From Lewinellaceae bacterium (lineage in GTDB: Bacteria > Bacteroidota > Bacteroidia > Chitinophagales > Saprospiraceae), in contig JACJYK010000001.1 of the NCBI GenBank assembly GCA_020636135.1, positions 3,520,501 through 3,584,500 on the forward strand: a stretch of 64,000 nucleotides of DNA. Direction: 5' to 3'. Positions 25,508-36,000 of the stretch are shown here, piece after piece (within the stretch, counting starts at the first letter, position 1; each line of letters begins with the position of its first letter). The translations under genes were made by a program, and so were the position numbers. Below the pieces are notes generated by a model. The model was not told the DNA's origin and ran no database searches. It saw only the letters and a program-made list of their open reading frames with translations.

Positions 25508-26419
25508 TTATAGCAAGGTTGATGTAAACAATCTATTAAGGTAAAATGCAATCAACTGGTTTTCTTTCGGAAAAAGGTAAACATCCTTATGGCGAAAGTC
25601 TATGGCAACAGTCATTTGCCTCAAAAATTCATATCCAAGTATCCCATCAGAGTTCTTACCAGGGTGCCTGAGATTATAATCATTTAACTGCGAAATTACC
25701 GTTTCCATTGGATCAAGGATCCACAATGCAATTGGCAAATTCCGAATAAATGCGTGTTCTTTTATAATACCCCCGGAACCAAATGCAATCAGTCTTATCT
25801 TACCACTTTGTACAAGAAAATCTCTTAAATCTTGATTACAATGCTCGTCCAAGACATTAATAGACGCACCACTATCTAAATTCCATCTATAGGATTTCCC
25901 ATTGAGTGTCGTTACGATATAAGGATTTAAACCATTAAACTGAAATTTCACTGAATATCCATTGGATTTCTGAGAATAAGATTTACCATTGATAAAAATC
26001 ATATGATTTCGAGAATAATCCAGTATCAGGGTACCATCCTTAAATATTTTAGTGCCAATTAAGCCCAATATTGGCCTCTTTATTTTCTTTTCAATCAAAT
26101 GCAAATCTGTAATTAAGGCATAAAATGAGGATAGCTCAATAGAGTTAAATGAAAAATCAACGTAACAGAACTCTGATTCTGCTTTAACTCCATTGATTCC
26201 TTGAATGTAACTGTTACTCTTTTTACCCTGATAATATTTAGAATTCAAAACGAGATCGCGAATTCCGGTATCTAGAATGAAATTACCATAATTACCATCT
26301 ACTTTGGCATGAACAACGACTAGTTTACCTACAATTTCATATTTTAAGGTATCTAAGTTTATGGGATACCTTCTTCCTACTGAGGTAAGTAGGAGTAACA
26401 AAATAAATGCACACTTCAT
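25508..26419 (-). CDS. Secreted two-lobed retropepsin-like aspartyl protease
   Basis: The 303-residue protein has a hydrophobic N-terminus (signal peptide, about residues 1-15). It contains two aspartyl-protease active-site motifs: FILDTG with D50 and WNLDSG with D182. Each is followed by a hydrophobic-Gly segment (ILGLIG near residue 117, and GILGYEFL near the C-terminus), so both halves look like retropepsin-type lobes that could form one active site inside a single chain. Substrate unknown. The gene is AT-rich and is followed upstream by the equally AT-rich hybrid regulator; together they form a compositional block. Most single-chain bacterial members of this family are annotated only as aspartyl protease family proteins. 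Confidence 0.78.
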   Translation of the reverse strand: MKCAFILLLLLTSVGRRYPINLDTLKYEIVGKLVVVHAKVDGNYGNFILDTGIRDLVLNSKYYQGKKSNSYIQGINGVKAESEFCYVDFSFNSIELSSFYALITDLHLIEKKIKRPILGLIGTKIFKDGTLILDYSRNHMIFINGKSYSQKSNGYSVKFQFNGLNPYIVTTLNGKSYRWNLDSGASINVLDEHCNQDLRDFLVQSGKIRLIAFGSGGIIKEHAFIRNLPIALWILDPMETVISQLNDYNLRHPGKNSDGILGYEFLRQMTVAIDFRHKDVYLFPKENQLIAFYLNRLFTSTLL

Positions 26420-26604
26420 AATTGAGGATTTTAATATGACTTAAAATATCCTCCGCCAGCGAAGTTGCTAGCAATGTGCTATGATTCGAGTGTTTACAGG
26501 TTATTTATTGTTCCAATTTTTTAGGAAAATGAATGAATATGTTCCTTTTTATTAGTAATAGTTACAAAATAGATCTTTTAAACATATCAGTAAATGCGAG
26601 TTCA

Positions 26605-29600
26605 TTACTTTTTATAACTGCTAGGTGGTTGACCCATAACCTGGACAAAATCCTGAGAGAAATGGCTACGATTAATGTATCCTACTGCATACCCAACTTC
26701 CGTAACATTCATATCCGTGGTTAACAACAATTCCTTTGCCTTTTGCATACGGTAATTCCGGATGAATTGGGATGTGGACGAGTTGGATATCGCCTTTAAC
26801 TTACGGTGAAGTTGAGTTCTGCTGATACCAAGTGCCTGACACAACTCTGGAACACCAAATGATTCACTATCCAGGTTAGTTTCCAAAACCAAATGAATTT
26901 TTCGGATAAACCTTTCTTCCACTTCGTTGATTTGTTGGGGTTTAATTTCTCTCAACTGGTCAATTTGAGCCAAGCTCTTTTGTAATTGTTCTCTAATTTT
27001 CAATTGCTGAGAAATGATTATCTCCAACTCCTTGGGATTAAATGGCTTTGTTAAGAATGCGTCAGCTCCTTTTAACAATCCTTCCAGTCTGGATTCCTCA
27101 TCCGCCTTTGCAGTCAAAAGAATGATCGGAATGTGACTCGTCCTTTCATCTGTTTTCAAGGCATCTACCAACTCATAACCATCTTTCTTGGGCATCATGA
27201 TATCTGAAATAATGATATCTGGAATATGCTTAAATGCCTTATCAGCGCCAGATTCACCATCCGGTGCAGTTATGACTCGATACTTGGTTTTAAGTAGGCC
27301 TGAAATATAGGTTTGCACATCGGGGTTATCCTCTATTATTAATGCCAATGGATAGTCCAGATTGGCTTCACTGCTACTTTCTGCACTCCTTAACTCTAAA
27401 TGGGGAGCAAGACCGGAAAATCCAGAATTTGCTGTACTCCATTGATTCTCCTTTATTTTGGCGTTATGATGAATTGGAATAATTATAGTAAATTGCGTTC
27501 CTTCACCCAACTTGCTATTAACCAAAATATTGCCACCAAGCAATGTCACATATTCCTTTACCAAAGCAAGTCCAATTCCAGTCCCTCCATACTTTCTTGT
27601 TGAAGAATCATCGGTTTGATAAAACCGGTTGAAAATTTTCGACAATCCTTCTTCGGCAATACCAATACCCGTGTCCTTCAAATGAATAATGCAATTCTTA
27701 TCCAATCTACTCTCAGAATCCTGCTCAACTATTAAATACACCTGGCCACCAGGATCGGTAAATTTAATGGCATTATAAACCAGGTTGGTAAGAATGAGTT
27801 GGAATTTATCAGGATCAAAATCCATCATTAAACTGGAATTATTGGCAATCAGATGAAATTGAATATCACATTGACTCGCTAATGCTGTATAGGTTTCACT
27901 TAAATATTTAATGTATGCAATCAGATCTCCCTGTATCCAGTGAAGGTTTAATTTTCCAGATTCAATCTTGGCCAAATCCATCATCTGATTTACCAAATCC
28001 AGTACCTGACCAGTATTTCTTTTAATCATCGCCAATCCATCACGAAACCAAATTTCAGGCTCTTTCAAAATTTGATCTACCATTCCAGAAATAACAGTAA
28101 GCGGCGTGCGAAATTCATGGGTAATATTGGTGTACATCCGTGATTGCATCGTATTTATGATGCGCATCTGTTGGGCTTCTGCCCTGGCCAATCGGCGGCC
28201 GATGTGATAAGAATAAAAGACAAAAATCAAACTTATCAATATTGATAAATAAAGCAGCTTTGACCACCAACTCCAATACCAGGGAGCTAAAATTTGTATA
28301 GGTAGTAAATTTGGTTGGTTACTCCATTGGTTTTCCTGATCGGTTGCCCATACCTTTAATGTAAAATTGCCTGGCGATAAATTAGTGAATACTGCCTGAT
28401 TATCTCCAGGTTTGAGAAAAACCGTGTCTTTTTGGTACCCAGTGAGTTGGTATTTATATCGGACCTTTCTCGAGATACTATAATCCAGACAAGATAACTC
28501 AATGGAAAAATCATTCATATTATGGGGCAAAGTAAGCGATTTCAGATAGAGCATTGATTTGGGTAATGTGAACGACAGCGTATCTGAAGAATTTGCTGCG
28601 ATTGGGACAGAATGGTTTTTTATCCTCAGATCAGAAAATAATAATTCATACTTATTCGAAATGTGCTTGAAATTCGAAGGATTCACCACATATATTCCAC
28701 CCGAGGTGCCCAAATATAAATATTCAAGACTATCGGACGAGAAGGAGCCATCCAGTGATGACCGCAATCCTCGAATATTGAATGCCTCCATCATTTCACG
28801 ATCCGGATCAAGCCTGGTGATTTTATCCGATTCAATGCTCCAATAATTACCGGATAAATCCTGATGAACAGCTCCAACCACGTTTGGAAAACTAGCTTGG
28901 AGTATTAAGTTCCCCTGATCATCGACATAATAAAAATTAGTTTGATTCTGGAATGGAATAACCAGTCTGTCTCTATTGTCAATATAAAAGTGCGGAACAT
29001 GACTGCCCACCAAAATACTATTTCCAAATTCCGGAAACTGTTTTAGGCTCCCATTCAAGGCGTCAAACCAAACGAGACCACTGGAACCTCCGGTAAGGAA
29101 AAAATGATCTTCTGAATCGCCAAGCAAGGCCATTGGGATCATTGAAATATGGTTCGCCTCCCATTGTTTGTGTGAAAGCGCCAGATTTATTTGAAAAGGT
29201 TGCAGTTTTATTTGGTATAATCCACTCGGCTCAAAAAACCACAATTCCTTACTGTTTTTAACCCACAGGGCTTCCGCACCGACACTATCATTGCTTATGG
29301 GTGGATAATCATCAGCAATGAACACCATTTTATTATTATCATCGTCATAATAGAAAACACCTGAACTAGCAACAACCCACATAACACCCCGATCATCCTT
29401 CTGCACATTGTATGACAATCCACCGGGCAGGAAGTTCTGATATTGGTCAGTTGTTAAATTATAGGCAAAAGTCCCAGCGCTCTGAGTTGCAGCCCAAAGG
29501 TTACCACTATTATCAAATATTAATTTATTAATTCCCCCATCAAAGGAAAGTGTTTTTTGGTCTTCAACGGTTTGATTTAAACTTAAAAAATATATTTGAT

Positions 29601-30684
29601 TATGATACAGAGGAATTCTGGAAATACCAGTTGTGGTCGAAATCCATAAATTACCCTGGTCATCTTCCATGAGTGAAAAGGTCTTGTTATTTTGCAGACT
29701 GTGCGGGTTCAGTGGGTCGAATTGGAAGTGACTGAAAGCATTTTTTTTTGGGTTAAAGCAAAACAGTCCAACTCTTGATGCAAACCAAATATTCTGGTTA
29801 TGATCGATATGAATATCCCAAACCAGAATTGCATTTGATTTGATGATTGGAATATCTAGGCTGTCTACTTTTAACGATACGGGATCGATCCGGTAAATAC
29901 CTCCCCATGTTGCCATCCAAATATATCCTTTATCATCTTCTGCGAATCCGTTTACAGCTTCACTAAATGAGCCCATAAATGGATAACTGATTTGTTCCGC
30001 TGTTCCATCATCCGGGTTTAATAAATAAAGGCCTCCCTTTTCATTCCCTAAGGCACCTATCCAAATTCTTCCATGTGAGTCCTCAAAAAAACCGAACAAA
30101 GAAACCGGAACTCCATCCGGGCTTAAATCCACCACATAATGACTTACCGAATCTCGTGGAGGATTAATGCGATACAAACCATCAAATCGGGAACGTACCC
30201 ATAGGTTATTGTTTTTATCCTCCAGAACTTCAAATATTGTTAACGATGTTCCTTTGGAGGAATCCAAAACAAACGGGCTAAATCGTTCTTCTTCCGGATT
30301 AAATCTCCAAACCCCAGCTGAACCTGTGCTTACCCACAATTCACCATTGTGATCTTCTATAACTCCGGACAAAGAGTTAATTCCGGAAGTATTATCACCA
30401 GGTACAATTTCGAATAATCGAAAATATTGCCCATCGTATCGAACCAATCCACTTTCCGTAGCCATCCAAATGAGCCCAAGATGATCCTGGATCATTTGCC
30501 ATGCCTTCTTTTCAGGTAGTCCGTCTGACTGGCTAAAATTTTCAAATACCAGATGGGATTGCAACACCTCTTCCCGAGTTCGAGATATTACTTCTTGTCC
30601 ATAAATCTGCAATGCTGTTAAACAATAAACAGTAAGTAGAATCCGCCAGCGTAGTAAAATTTTCATGGTTGGTACTTTAGGCAT
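26605..30684 (-). CDS. Hybrid two-component sensor kinase/response regulator (HTCS)
   Basis: The 1359-residue protein starts with a signal peptide (an ATG at 30666, residue 7, is an equally good start). About residues 40-720 form periplasmic two-component-regulator propeller repeats (recurrent LWVST/IWMATWGGIYRI units), then a Y_Y_Y domain (about 735-800) and a membrane helix (about 808-830). The histidine kinase has H856 in THEFRTPL, an N box and DTGIGIAEEG/GGTGIGLALVKEY. A receiver domain carries D1161 in SDIMMPKKDGYE, and an AraC-type helix-turn-helix ends the protein. Such proteins usually sense glycan fragments and switch on nearby utilisation loci. No SusC/SusD genes are adjacent, so its target is unclear. 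Confidence 0.93.
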   Translation of the reverse strand: MPKVPTMKILLRWRILLTVYCLTALQIYGQEVISRTREEVLQSHLVFENFSQSDGLPEKKAWQMIQDHLGLIWMATESGLVRYDGQYFRLFEIVPGDNTSGINSLSGVIEDHNGELWVSTGSAGVWRFNPEEERFSPFVLDSSKGTSLTIFEVLEDKNNNLWVRSRFDGLYRINPPRDSVSHYVVDLSPDGVPVSLFGFFEDSHGRIWIGALGNEKGGLYLLNPDDGTAEQISYPFMGSFSEAVNGFAEDDKGYIWMATWGGIYRIDPVSLKVDSLDIPIIKSNAILVWDIHIDHNQNIWFASRVGLFCFNPKKNAFSHFQFDPLNPHSLQNNKTFSLMEDDQGNLWISTTTGISRIPLYHNQIYFLSLNQTVEDQKTLSFDGGINKLIFDNSGNLWAATQSAGTFAYNLTTDQYQNFLPGGLSYNVQKDDRGVMWVVASSGVFYYDDDNNKMVFIADDYPPISNDSVGAEALWVKNSKELWFFEPSGLYQIKLQPFQINLALSHKQWEANHISMIPMALLGDSEDHFFLTGGSSGLVWFDALNGSLKQFPEFGNSILVGSHVPHFYIDNRDRLVIPFQNQTNFYYVDDQGNLILQASFPNVVGAVHQDLSGNYWSIESDKITRLDPDREMMEAFNIRGLRSSLDGSFSSDSLEYLYLGTSGGIYVVNPSNFKHISNKYELLFSDLRIKNHSVPIAANSSDTLSFTLPKSMLYLKSLTLPHNMNDFSIELSCLDYSISRKVRYKYQLTGYQKDTVFLKPGDNQAVFTNLSPGNFTLKVWATDQENQWSNQPNLLPIQILAPWYWSWWSKLLYLSILISLIFVFYSYHIGRRLARAEAQQMRIINTMQSRMYTNITHEFRTPLTVISGMVDQILKEPEIWFRDGLAMIKRNTGQVLDLVNQMMDLAKIESGKLNLHWIQGDLIAYIKYLSETYTALASQCDIQFHLIANNSSLMMDFDPDKFQLILTNLVYNAIKFTDPGGQVYLIVEQDSESRLDKNCIIHLKDTGIGIAEEGLSKIFNRFYQTDDSSTRKYGGTGIGLALVKEYVTLLGGNILVNSKLGEGTQFTIIIPIHHNAKIKENQWSTANSGFSGLAPHLELRSAESSSEANLDYPLALIIEDNPDVQTYISGLLKTKYRVITAPDGESGADKAFKHIPDIIISDIMMPKKDGYELVDALKTDERTSHIPIILLTAKADEESRLEGLLKGADAFLTKPFNPKELEIIISQQLKIREQLQKSLAQIDQLREIKPQQINEVEERFIRKIHLVLETNLDSESFGVPELCQALGISRTQLHRKLKAISNSSTSQFIRNYRMQKAKELLLTTDMNVTEVGYAVGYINRSHFSQDFVQVMGQPPSSYKK

Positions 30685-31020
30685 GATACAAGCCTCTAAC
30701 TCAACCCCTCAATAAGACATAGAAATACCTTGAAAGTAAATAAGTTACAATGAATTTTCATTCCCTGCAAATCAGCTTGTTATCCAACGGATAAAGTAAC
30801 TGGATCCACACAATATTTTCTTTAGCTATTGTTCCAAAGGTTTATACGATGTTCCAGTCTTGCTTAATGAATTAGAAATGACCTAATTTGGGCATTGTCC
30901 ACCATCCATTTTAGGTTTCCTATCTGTATTATCACGGATAGCGAAAACAATGAGACAGACACAACCTTCTTTCTCCTGAAAAGGTAGCTAGCTAATAGGT
31001 ATAATACAGACTTCACACCT
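30685..31020. other. Intergenic region upstream of the hybrid regulator
   Basis: About 330 bp, AT-rich, with no convincing gene. It should hold the promoter of the hybrid regulator, but I found no clear TTTG/TAnnTTTG pair. Confidence 0.35.
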
Positions 31021-31021
31021 C

Positions 31022-31105
31022 ACCTCAAATCCGAAATCTCAAATCCGAAATCTTAAATCCTCAATCTCAAATCCTCAATCTCAAATCCTCAATCTCAAAT
31101 CCTCA
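31022..31105 (-). repeat. GATTTGA-type tandem repeat starting in the ggt stop codon
   Basis: On the minus strand, the ggt stop codon TGA is itself part of the first unit, giving TGAGGATTTGAGATTGAGG and so on. A 14-bp unit GGATTTGAGATTGA is repeated about three times, then more degenerate GATTTAAG and GATTTCGG copies follow, about 80 bp in all. A close relative lies at 54008-54099. Confidence 0.8.
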
Positions 31106-32815
31106 ATACCCCTCTGCATGATCATCTCCCCGGGTATCCGCAGCACCTACCAGGGTGCCGTCAGGCTGGCGCATAATCGCATCCACCCGGCCGATATTGC
31201 CACGTATGTTCAGTTCGTAACCCATTTCCCGTAGTCCTTTCATGGTAGCTGCGGGCAAGGAGTCGGGCTCCAGGAAGACAAAGTCGGGCTTCCACTGGTG
31301 GTGAAAGCGGGTGGACTGGACAGAGGCATCCATGGTCATCCCGAAGTCTACCGCATCAACAATCATCTGGAAGACGGAGGTGATGATGGTGGAGCCTCCC
31401 GGCGATCCGACCACCATGAACAGTTTTCCGTCTTTGGCGACGATCGAGGGGGTCATCGAGCTGAGCATGCGTTTGCCGGGACTGATGGCATTTGCCTCCC
31501 CACCTACCAGTCCGAACATATTCGGCACACCGGGCTTGGAAGAGAAATCATCCATCTCATTATTGAGCAAAAAGCCGGCTCCGGCCACCACGGTCTTACA
31601 TCCGTAACCGCCATTGAGGGTGGTGGTCACCGCGACGGCATTGCCGTCTTTATCCACCACTGAAAAATGGGTGGTCTGTTCACTTTCTTTCGGTGCGGGT
31701 GTCCCGGCGGATATGGCATCGCTGGGGGTAGCGTGCACCGGGTCAAAGTCTTTCATGCGCGCTTGATTGTATGCCGGATCGATCAGGCCATTGATAGGCA
31801 CTGGGTAAAAATCCATGTCTCCCAAATGCTCGGCCCGGTCAGCATATACCCTGCGTTCCGCTTCAACCATAACATGAACGGCCTCCGTCGACTGAAAACC
31901 ATAATCAGCCAGCGGGAAGGTCTCGACCGATTCCAGCAACTGCAACAATGCAATCCCGCCGCTGGAAGAAGGAGGCATCGTGATCACCTGATACCCACGG
32001 TAATCGCCAACAAGCGCACTGCGCCATTGTGCATGATAATCCTGCAGATCCTGATGGGAGATGATGCCATGACCGGCTTGCATCTCGGCCACGATAAGGT
32101 CCGCTGTTTTACCGGCATAAAAGCCATCGCGTCCCTGGTCTCTTATCCTGATCAGCGTCTGAGCCAGGTCCGGCTGGATTAACAGGTCTCCCTCCTTCCA
32201 GGCTGAGTCGCGTACAAATATCGGTTTGGTCGTATTGTATTTGGTAAATGATTCCCTGGCTGAATTAAGATTATTCGCCTGTCTTTCGGTAAGGTGAAAT
32301 CCTTTTTCTGCCAGGTCGATTGCCGGCTGAATCAGCTTTTTGAAATCTTTCAACTGGGAATACCGTGAAAAAGCTTCCAACATACCATCCACGCTACCCG
32401 GAACCCCTGATGCAAGATGGCCATTCAGGCTGAGTCCGGGAATGACTGCCCCCGTACTGTCCAGATACATATCCCGGCCAGCGGCTGCAGGAGCCTTCTC
32501 CCGGTAATCCAATGCGTCGGTATGTCCATCTGCCTGACGAATGAGCATAAACCCACCACCACCGATGTTACCCGCAACCGGGTAGACTACCGCCAGGGCA
32601 AACTGAACTGCAATCGCTGCATCTACCGCATTACCTCCCGCCTTCAGGATTTCAGTGCCCACCTGGGAAGCAACCGGATGGGCGCTCACGACCATTCCCT
32701 GTTTATCCTGAGCTACCTTACTAATCGTATATCCACCCCACACCGGGGATGCCTGGCGGCACCCGGTATTTAACAGGAATAATACCAATCCAAATAGAGA
32801 AATAATCCGCTTCAT
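31103..32815 (-). CDS. ggt: Gamma-glutamyltransferase lipoprotein
   Basis: I use the ATG at 32815, which gives a lipoprotein signal with lipobox NTGC (Cys19); an ATG-less upstream extension to 32848 is less likely. The 570-residue precursor has the family features in order: the AVDAAIAVQFALAVVYP region, GNIGGGGFMLI, and the autoprocessing threonine T382 in QTTHFSVVD, which becomes the N-terminal nucleophile of the small subunit. GSPGGSTIITSVFQMI is the substrate-site loop of the small subunit. The enzyme cleaves gamma-glutamyl bonds of glutathione and related compounds in the periplasm. The stop codon lies inside a tandem repeat. Confidence 0.94.
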   Translation of the reverse strand: MKRIISLFGLVLFLLNTGCRQASPVWGGYTISKVAQDKQGMVVSAHPVASQVGTEILKAGGNAVDAAIAVQFALAVVYPVAGNIGGGGFMLIRQADGHTDALDYREKAPAAAGRDMYLDSTGAVIPGLSLNGHLASGVPGSVDGMLEAFSRYSQLKDFKKLIQPAIDLAEKGFHLTERQANNLNSARESFTKYNTTKPIFVRDSAWKEGDLLIQPDLAQTLIRIRDQGRDGFYAGKTADLIVAEMQAGHGIISHQDLQDYHAQWRSALVGDYRGYQVITMPPSSSGGIALLQLLESVETFPLADYGFQSTEAVHVMVEAERRVYADRAEHLGDMDFYPVPINGLIDPAYNQARMKDFDPVHATPSDAISAGTPAPKESEQTTHFSVVDKDGNAVAVTTTLNGGYGCKTVVAGAGFLLNNEMDDFSSKPGVPNMFGLVGGEANAISPGKRMLSSMTPSIVAKDGKLFMVVGSPGGSTIITSVFQMIVDAVDFGMTMDASVQSTRFHHQWKPDFVFLEPDSLPAATMKGLREMGYELNIRGNIGRVDAIMRQPDGTLVGAADTRGDDHAEGY

Positions 32816-33048
32816 TCCAGCCTGTTTTCTTTGCTTCTCAAGATACATAAATCACCGAAATAGCCCCTTGAATAAAGGCTGCTGACAATTTTAAGGATTG
32901 TACACAATACGGATCTACGAAGTATGGTTTCTCAACCGTAGTGATATTTCTTCAACGCTTGGTTTGGATCCATCAGACAACACTTGACTGCAAGGATTTT
33001 AAAACCCGCCACTGAAAAAACGCTACTTTTATTAGGTAAATCTAGCTT

Positions 33049-36000
33049 ATGAAATTCTTGGCGCAACCCCTCCTTCTCGGTTTCTTTTTCCTGATATACG
33101 CCTGCCAGAAACAATCCAGCCCCACCGGAGTTGAGAGCTCCCATCCACTCATTGTACAATATACCTCCGGGCCAGTTAACCCGGACCAGCCGATCAGGAT
33201 CCGTTTTAAGCAAGGTTTTCTTGTGGACCAGGTGGCTTCTTCCATTCACCTTACAGGCGGAACCGGATTTCACGCCATAGCTCTGGACAGCCTGGAAATT
33301 CAGGTTAGCCCGGATCCGGCGTGGCCGAAAGGCGGGACCATCACCATGCAATTGAATATGCGTCAACTTTTTGGCAATACGTTGACCGGACAGGATCGTA
33401 CCCAGCTGACATTCGGCGTGAAGGAACAGCATATGTCTGTCATCTCCAATGGATTGACCGTTCCGGATGTCCTGGATGCGGATAATATGGCATTAGGCGG
33501 TAGCGTACAACTGGCCATACCGGAATCAGGCACTGCCGTAGAAGAATTGATAACTGCTAGTCAGGGTACCACACCGCTGGCAATCAACTGGCAACATCAG
33601 GGGCAGTATCATTCCTTCCTGATCGAAGGAATCAAACGCGAAAATACCGCGAGCGTTGTAACACTTGCCTGGAGCGGTAAGGAGATCCAGTCTCCGGACC
33701 AGGGCAAACTCACCATCGATGTACCAGCCAAAGGAGCGTTTATCGTACTGGGAGCCAACGTGGAAGCAGGTAGTCCCCCCTCCGTTAAAATCACTTTTTC
33801 CGATCCCCTCAATACAGGTCAGGACTATACAGGTCTGGTGTACCTGCAAGGTCAGGATCTGAACTACCGTTACCAGACCGATGGAAATCAATTGTGGCTC
33901 TATCCGGATAAAAACATCAAAGACGTCCAGCAGTTGGTCATTGATGGCAACGTAGAGAATGTCAGCAAAAACCGGTTTGGCACCTCTCAAACCCTTCAGG
34001 TGCGCTTTGATGCTGTGGCACCTGCTATTCATCTCCTGAGCAAAGGCGCCATCATACCTCAGACCAATCAGGCCCTCTTCCAGTTTGAAGCGGTCGCCTT
34101 GAACAAAATAGATGTGGAAATTTATCAGGTCCACGAATCCAACATTTTACAATTTCTCCAGGTGAATACCTTGTCAGGAAATAATGAACTGGACCGGGTT
34201 GCAGACAGGATGCGCACGGTAACACTCGATCTTACCAAGCAAGTGAATACCCCTGAACTGGATACCTGGACGACATATCAGGTTGATCTCACCCCCTATT
34301 TCGCCGAACAACCTCATGCATTCTACCAGATCCGGCTGAGTTTCCGGCCGGAATATGCACGGACTGCATGCACCATGGATTGGATTTCTGAAATAGATCC
34401 CTCACTGCAAAGTCCCTGGGAATATGGCTATTTTGGTGCCCTGGGTTATTATCCAAATTTCTGGGACGAGCGTGATGACCCTTGTCGGCCGGCCTTCTAC
34501 AACGATGAGCATTTCCTGCAACAGACTTTACTGGCAACCCAAATAGGATTGTTGGCTAAACGCAGTGACGATGGTGAATTGTTCGTCGTCACCACCGATC
34601 TGCCTACTGGAAAACCGCTTCCAAATGTAGATCTGCGGCTATACACTTTTGCCCAGCAGGAAATAACCAGTTTACGTACCGATGCGGATGGCTTTGCGCG
34701 CTATACCTCTGATGGGGACCACCTGCCTGTATTTATCACGGCTAAACTTAATCAGGACCAGGCCTACCTCAATTTACTTCCAGGCCAGTCCATTTCCCTT
34801 AGTCAATTCGATGTCAGCGGCGTGACCCGGGCTGATGGCTTGCAATGTTTTATCTATGGTGAGCGAGGAGTCTGGCGCCCTGGCGACACTCTCTTCCTGC
34901 ACGCCATCATGGAAAATGCCTCGACCAGCCTGCCTGAAAATTATCCTCTCCGGGTAAGCTTGATGGATCCCCAGGGTAAACTCGTACAGGAAAAGACGCA
35001 ACTCGACCACTCGGGTCCGATCTATCCCATACAACTGGTTACCTCACCGGATGCACCTACTGGAAACTGGGAAGTAACCGTTCGTGCGGGAGGAGCAATT
35101 TTTGCTAAAACGGTAAAGATCGAAACCATCAAACCGAACCGGATCAAAATGGAGCTTGAAGGTTTGCCGGAAGACATTCTGGCAGCCAATACGCCCATCA
35201 CGCTAAAGGCGTCATGGCTTTTTGGCTCACCGGCCCGAAATCTTGATGCGAAAGTGGAGCTGTCCACAAGGCCTATGCAAACGGTGATTCCCGGATTTAG
35301 TCAGTACAATTTTGATGACCCCGGCAGACGTTCCAACGCCATATCGGATGAAACCGTATTGTTTGACGGCACCTTGAATGACGGAGGTCAGACATCATTC
35401 GACGTAAAAACAAACTTTAATCAGGCTGTCGGCGGTATGGTCAAGGCAGAGCTGATCACCCGGGTCTTTGAACAGAGTGGCGATTTCAGCACCCGGTATC
35501 TCACCCGCATCATCAGCCCTTATTCCAGTTATGCCGGAATCCTCATTCCGGCAGATGAATATGGTTCCAAACGGTTTGATAAAGGTAAGGAAGCTAAAAT
35601 ATCGGTCATTAACGCGGATGCATCCGGCAAAGCTTTGCCTGGCAGGAAACTGGATGTAGCCATATACCAGGTGGGCTGGTCCTGGTGGTACGAAAGTGAC
35701 GACGACCGGTTTTATCGCTATTCCAACGGGAACGAAGAAACCGCCATTTTTTCCACCCAGGTGACGACTGATCGCAATGGACAAGCCTCGATCAGCTGGA
35801 CGCCTGATCAAACGCAGGGATATTTTATCCGGGTCTGTGATAATGCCAGCGGTCATTGTGCAGGTGACGTATTTTATGTGGGTTATCCCTGGGATGATGA
35901 CGAACACAGCGGCACCTCCTACCTGACCTTACAAACCAATGAAAAACGTTATGAAGTAGACGACCAGATCGAGGTGGAAATTCCGGTCAGCCATCCAGGA

